A DNA stretch of 64,000 bases from contig JAANDG010000025.1 in the NCBI GenBank assembly GCA_036852015.1, positions 496,001 through 560,000 of the forward strand, read 5' to 3'. Shown here one piece after another: positions 61,801 through 64,000 of this stretch. The notes under the pieces were generated by a model. The model was not told the origin of the DNA, did no database searches, and saw only the letters and a program-made list of their open reading frames with translations. The number at the start of each line of letters is the position of its first letter. Position 1 is the first letter of the stretch. The stretch comes from Pelodera strongyloides (Eukaryota > Nematoda > Chromadorea > Rhabditida > Rhabditidae). The translations under genes were made by a program, and so were the position numbers.

Positions 61801-63947
61801 AGGGAACCACGGCGAATCGGGCAACTTAACCATGATATTTTTTACCGGCAGAATTAGGACAAGTTTAATGATGTTGCGCGGGATAAATCGGAATCGTGGC
61901 AGCCGGGGAAGGGGACCACGGCGAATCGGGCCAAATTAACTATGAAGTTTATTTACCAGAATATTTCGGACATGTTTATTGTGTGGTGAGAAGGATAATT
62001 CGGAATCGGAGCAGCCGGGGAAGGGGACCATGGCGAATCGGGCAACTTAACCATGATATTTATTTACCGGCAGAATTAGGACAAGTTTAATAGTGTTGCG
62101 CGGGAAAAATCGGAATCGTGGCAGCCGGGGAAGGGGACCACGGCGAATCGGGCCAAATTAACTATGAAGTTTATTTACCAGAATACTTCGGACATGTTTA
62201 TTGTGTGGTGAGAAGGATAATTCGAAATCGGTGCATCCGGGGAAGGGGACCACGGCGAATCGGGCAACTTAACCATGATGTTTTTCACCGGTATAATTAG
62301 GACATGTTTAATGGTGTTGCGCGGGATAAGTCGGACCGAGAAGGGGACCACGATGAATCCGGCAAATAAACCATGTGGTTTATGCACCGGCATATTTGGA
62401 ACTTTTTTTAGTGTTGTTGTACGTCTTAGATAGGCACCGGACTGTCAGGGCAGACAGGAAAAACGAGAAACGGGTTTCAGCGTCACATAACGTTTACTGC
62501 GAGAATAACACGTGCTTCAACTGTTCTAAGGCTTGCAACGTGAGGCAGAAACCTGATAAATAAAGCTATAAGGAGAGAGCGGCCGAAGGCCGCTCAAAGG
62601 GTGCGAGGAGGAGCGGCCGAAGGCCGCGACGACGAGCACGTGTTGCGCGGGTCGGAGCGGCCGAAGGCCGCGACGACCCGAGCCCAGGAGCCAGGCGCGC
62701 GATAGCGCGCCTGGCGACTGGTCTTATTATATAAAGGAGAAGAGTTTGTTTGTGCACAACGTTTTTCTACGTTTCAGGCTTTTGGTATATAAAGGCTAAC
62801 TTTTAGCAACTCTCCAAAATTAGCGCATTTGAATCTTATTACATGCGTTTTGGAATATGCGCTTCAGATATTTCATGCCCTTTTCATGAGTACTTCGGGA
62901 AATCGTCTATATTGAATTGGAAAGTCGCCTCAGGCGGCCATAACCGTCTGGTAAATTAATATATTTGTTGTTCTGGAGTTATTACAATAGAATGAAATAT
63001 TGAAAAGTACCTTCAGGAAATAGAGTAGAGCCGCCTTCGGGGTCTGAAAAGCAGTATTTTATAGGTTAAATTGACGTATATTTTTTGCTCTTCTTATGAA
63101 TAAAACCAAGACGAATTTGATAAAAGTGCAGAAAATGGACTAAAGTAAAAAGAAGAAAAAAAGGAAAAAAACCTAATTATATCAATAAGTTAAATGTAAA
63201 GCAGCAGACTTACGTTTGAATACTATGATCACGTCCAATTTATTTGCTAGTTTTTTTTAAATCAAAAATTGCGCAATAACCTACACTCGCAGTACATTCC
63301 TTTTCCTAAGCATGTAGTGCCTTGTGGACAATGCTCACATACACCTAAAAATATGAAAAAAGAATTAAAAACTGAACACTAAGATTATGACTCAAAAATC
63401 GCCTCATAATTTCAAGTACCAAAAAGATTTTCAAGCACAAGCACAAGAGACTTGATAAATAGAGCTACTAGATATGATTTAAATCTACAAAACACAAAAA
63501 ATATTATCGGTAATTTACCAGTCCAATCCTCCGCGTGTGCAGCATGCAACAGAGAAACCTGATTGAAAATAAATAGTTAGTATAACACTCGTCGAAAATT
63601 AATTCAATACAAATGGTTTGGTAGACTTCTTTTGCTTGAGCACTCTGTCGAGGATTATTCGACAAATAATCACTGAAAAAAGTCAGCAACGCTTAGGCTT
63701 CAAGAATTAATATTAGTATTAGAAAAATTATTGTCTGAGAAGTGAGTAATAAACTACCGAGAAATTCCGAATTACTGCTCAGGACCTCTGCGGGACATGT
63801 CATAAGCAAACATTGAATCTGTATTTTCACCCTTGAGTAAAGGTGCACGCTCTTGTCTTGAAGCATGAAAAGAATTTTCAAAAAAATTTAAAATTATATT
63901 GTAACAGGACGTACCGTAAGAATCCCAACTGCTACACTGAATAACAT
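55890..63947 (-). CDS. Gene D: secreted TIL-domain protein, convergent paralogue of gene C
   Basis: Nine exons, 5' to 3': 63947-63915, 63558-63519, 63344-63285, 59394-59320, 59163-59080, 58550-58429, 57616-57499, 56663-56595 and 56005-55890. All are in phase and give 238 residues. A signal peptide (MLFSVAVGILTVSLLHAAHA) precedes Cys modules VCEHCPQGTTC, FCEKIACPEDFSC and GFCAEECEAQGKVC. The TIL domain runs from CGVNETLKMCGEG through CCHPVCECRPGM to EECDD-like VEESECDD. A Pro-rich linker and the tail CLMCKGCGNIPVCVDPIP close the protein. Exon phases match gene C one for one except that C's short Pro-rich exon 8 is missing and D has an added Cys exon. Probably a protease inhibitor acting outside the cell. 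Intron 3 (3.9 kb) holds Helitrons and a satellite. The exon 3 donor (T|GTAGGT) was chosen by phase. Confidence 0.82.
56380..56553. mobile_element. MITE family alpha, worn, in gene D intron 8
   Basis: AAGCCAAATACCGGGGAAGG at the left and GCGGCCTGTATTACGTTTTAA at the right. Confidence 0.7.
57642..57949 (-). mobile_element. Non-autonomous Helitron, family B, copy B2
   Basis: A|TCTTCTTATATAAAGGAG to GTCGCCTCATGCGGCGATAG and CGTCTGG|T on the minus strand. It ends 25 bp before the exon 7 acceptor of gene D. Confidence 0.82.
58155..58335. mobile_element. MITE family alpha in gene D intron 6
   Basis: TTTAAAGCAAAATACCAGCAG at the left and GGCGGGTATTTCGCTGTAA at the right. Confidence 0.75.
58559..58814 (-). 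mobile_element. tRNA-derived SINE at a splice acceptor of gene D
   Basis: On the minus strand it starts AGGGGGGGGGCGTGGTCAAG, has A-box-like GTGGTCAAGTGGCAAGGCC and B-box GGTTCGATCCC, then a body and a (TTTATC)-type tail. It is flanked by the 11-bp direct repeat ATGTCTAAAGA (58547-58557 and 58816-58826, approximately), a target-site duplication. Fragments of its tail (ACCGGTTTATATCGACCGAA) also occur near 30190 and 37390. Confidence 0.75.
59439..60546 (+). mobile_element. Helitron-like 5' region with 430-bp direct repeats
   Basis: Starts A|TCTACTATTATATAAACGAG, the classic Helitron 5' end. It contains two copies of a 430-bp unit (about 59463-59895 and 59905-60320) marked by GTGTCCGTCCGCTTTTG and GTTAATGCTTGGSGAGGT. 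No 3' end of its own is seen; it runs up to a second 5' end at 60547. Confidence 0.65.
60547..62721 (+). mobile_element. Helitron carrying a satellite array
   Basis: A|TCTACTATTATACAGAGAG at the 5' end. A third, diverged copy of the 430-bp unit and the satellite array follow. The 3' part has four GCGGCCGAAGGCCGC palindromes and an 11-bp perfect hairpin, GCCAGGCGCGC-GATA-GCGCGCCTGGC, then GACTGG. The next base is the first T of another Helitron. No Rep/helicase coding is present. Confidence 0.72.
60883..62330. repeat. Dimeric satellite, about 221-bp unit
   Basis: Two related half-units of about 110 bp alternate. Half-unit A contains TATTTCGGACATGTTTATTG and half-unit B contains GAATTAGGACAAGTTTAAT; both contain GCCGGGGAAGGGGACCACGG. 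Full-unit starts are seen near 61727, 61947 and 62169 (220-222 bp apart), with some half-units lost earlier in the array. Confidence 0.85.
62722..62951 (+). mobile_element. Non-autonomous Helitron, family B, copy B4
   Basis: TCTTATTATATAAAGGAGAA at the start, directly after the CTGG of the satellite Helitron, and GTCGCCTCAGGCGGCCATAA then CGTCTGG|T at the end. Confidence 0.83.
63773..63870. repeat. Repeat eta, single arm, in gene D intron 1
   Basis: CTGCTCAGGACCTCTGCGGGAC to GGTGCACGCTCTTGTCTTGAAG, as in the arms at 4770-5180. Confidence 0.6.
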
Positions 63948-64000
63948 GGTCGCAATGAGAAGGGTTCTCATTCACTTTAAATATCGCTTTTTATACGTAA

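Overview
This is a window of nuclear DNA from a nematode, most likely of the rhabditid (Caenorhabditis-like) kind. The genes consist of many short exons, with introns that start GT(A/G)AG and end TTTCAG/TTTTAG. Several start codons lie just after an unpaired TTTCAG-type acceptor, the layout expected for spliced-leader trans-splicing. The proteins also fit: a nematode-type chemoreceptor, a UDP-glycosyltransferase, an L-xylulose reductase and trypsin-inhibitor-like (TIL) secreted proteins. The species is not recognised. No bacterial, viral or organelle genes were seen. All gene models were built by hand from splice signals and reading-frame phase; the confident ones close in frame across every junction.

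Layout: 1-7.1 kb is mostly repeats, with scattered exons of an unresolved minus-strand gene (1.5-2.6 kb) and the broken 3' end of a GPCR gene (4.6-5.3 kb). At 7.1-10.9 kb is an intact dicarbonyl/L-xylulose reductase (dhs-21-like, 246 aa, plus strand). On the minus strand at 11.7-22.4 kb are two tandem paralogues of an unrecognised low-complexity family (B, 239 aa; A, 367 aa), both with a probable trans-splice site. A candidate 61-aa membrane microprotein lies upstream (23.1-24.0 kb), so the three could form an operon-like set read A then B. The stretch 24-28.7 kb is gene-poor. At 28.7-32.4 kb is a seven-transmembrane receptor (345 aa), and at 36.5-41.2 kb a complete 12-exon UDP-glycosyltransferase (536 aa).

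From 41.6 to 64 kb lies a cluster of three related secreted cysteine-rich genes: E (130 aa, plus), C (241 aa, plus) and D (238 aa, minus, convergent with C). C and D carry a TIL domain. All three end in the same six-cysteine motif, C-x4-C-x5-C-x2-C-x2-C-x5-C. This family is the most interesting coding content of the window.

The rest is dominated by small non-autonomous transposons: at least six MITE-like families whose ends read TTAAAG...CTTTAA and which stack end to end, Helitrons with A|TC...CTGG|T ends, some carrying a tRNA-like segment, a tRNA-derived SINE, and a 1.5-kb dimeric satellite inside a Helitron. Many sit inside introns, and two lie right at splice acceptors of C and D without breaking the reading frame. 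Letters used for repeat families (alpha, beta and so on) are local labels only.
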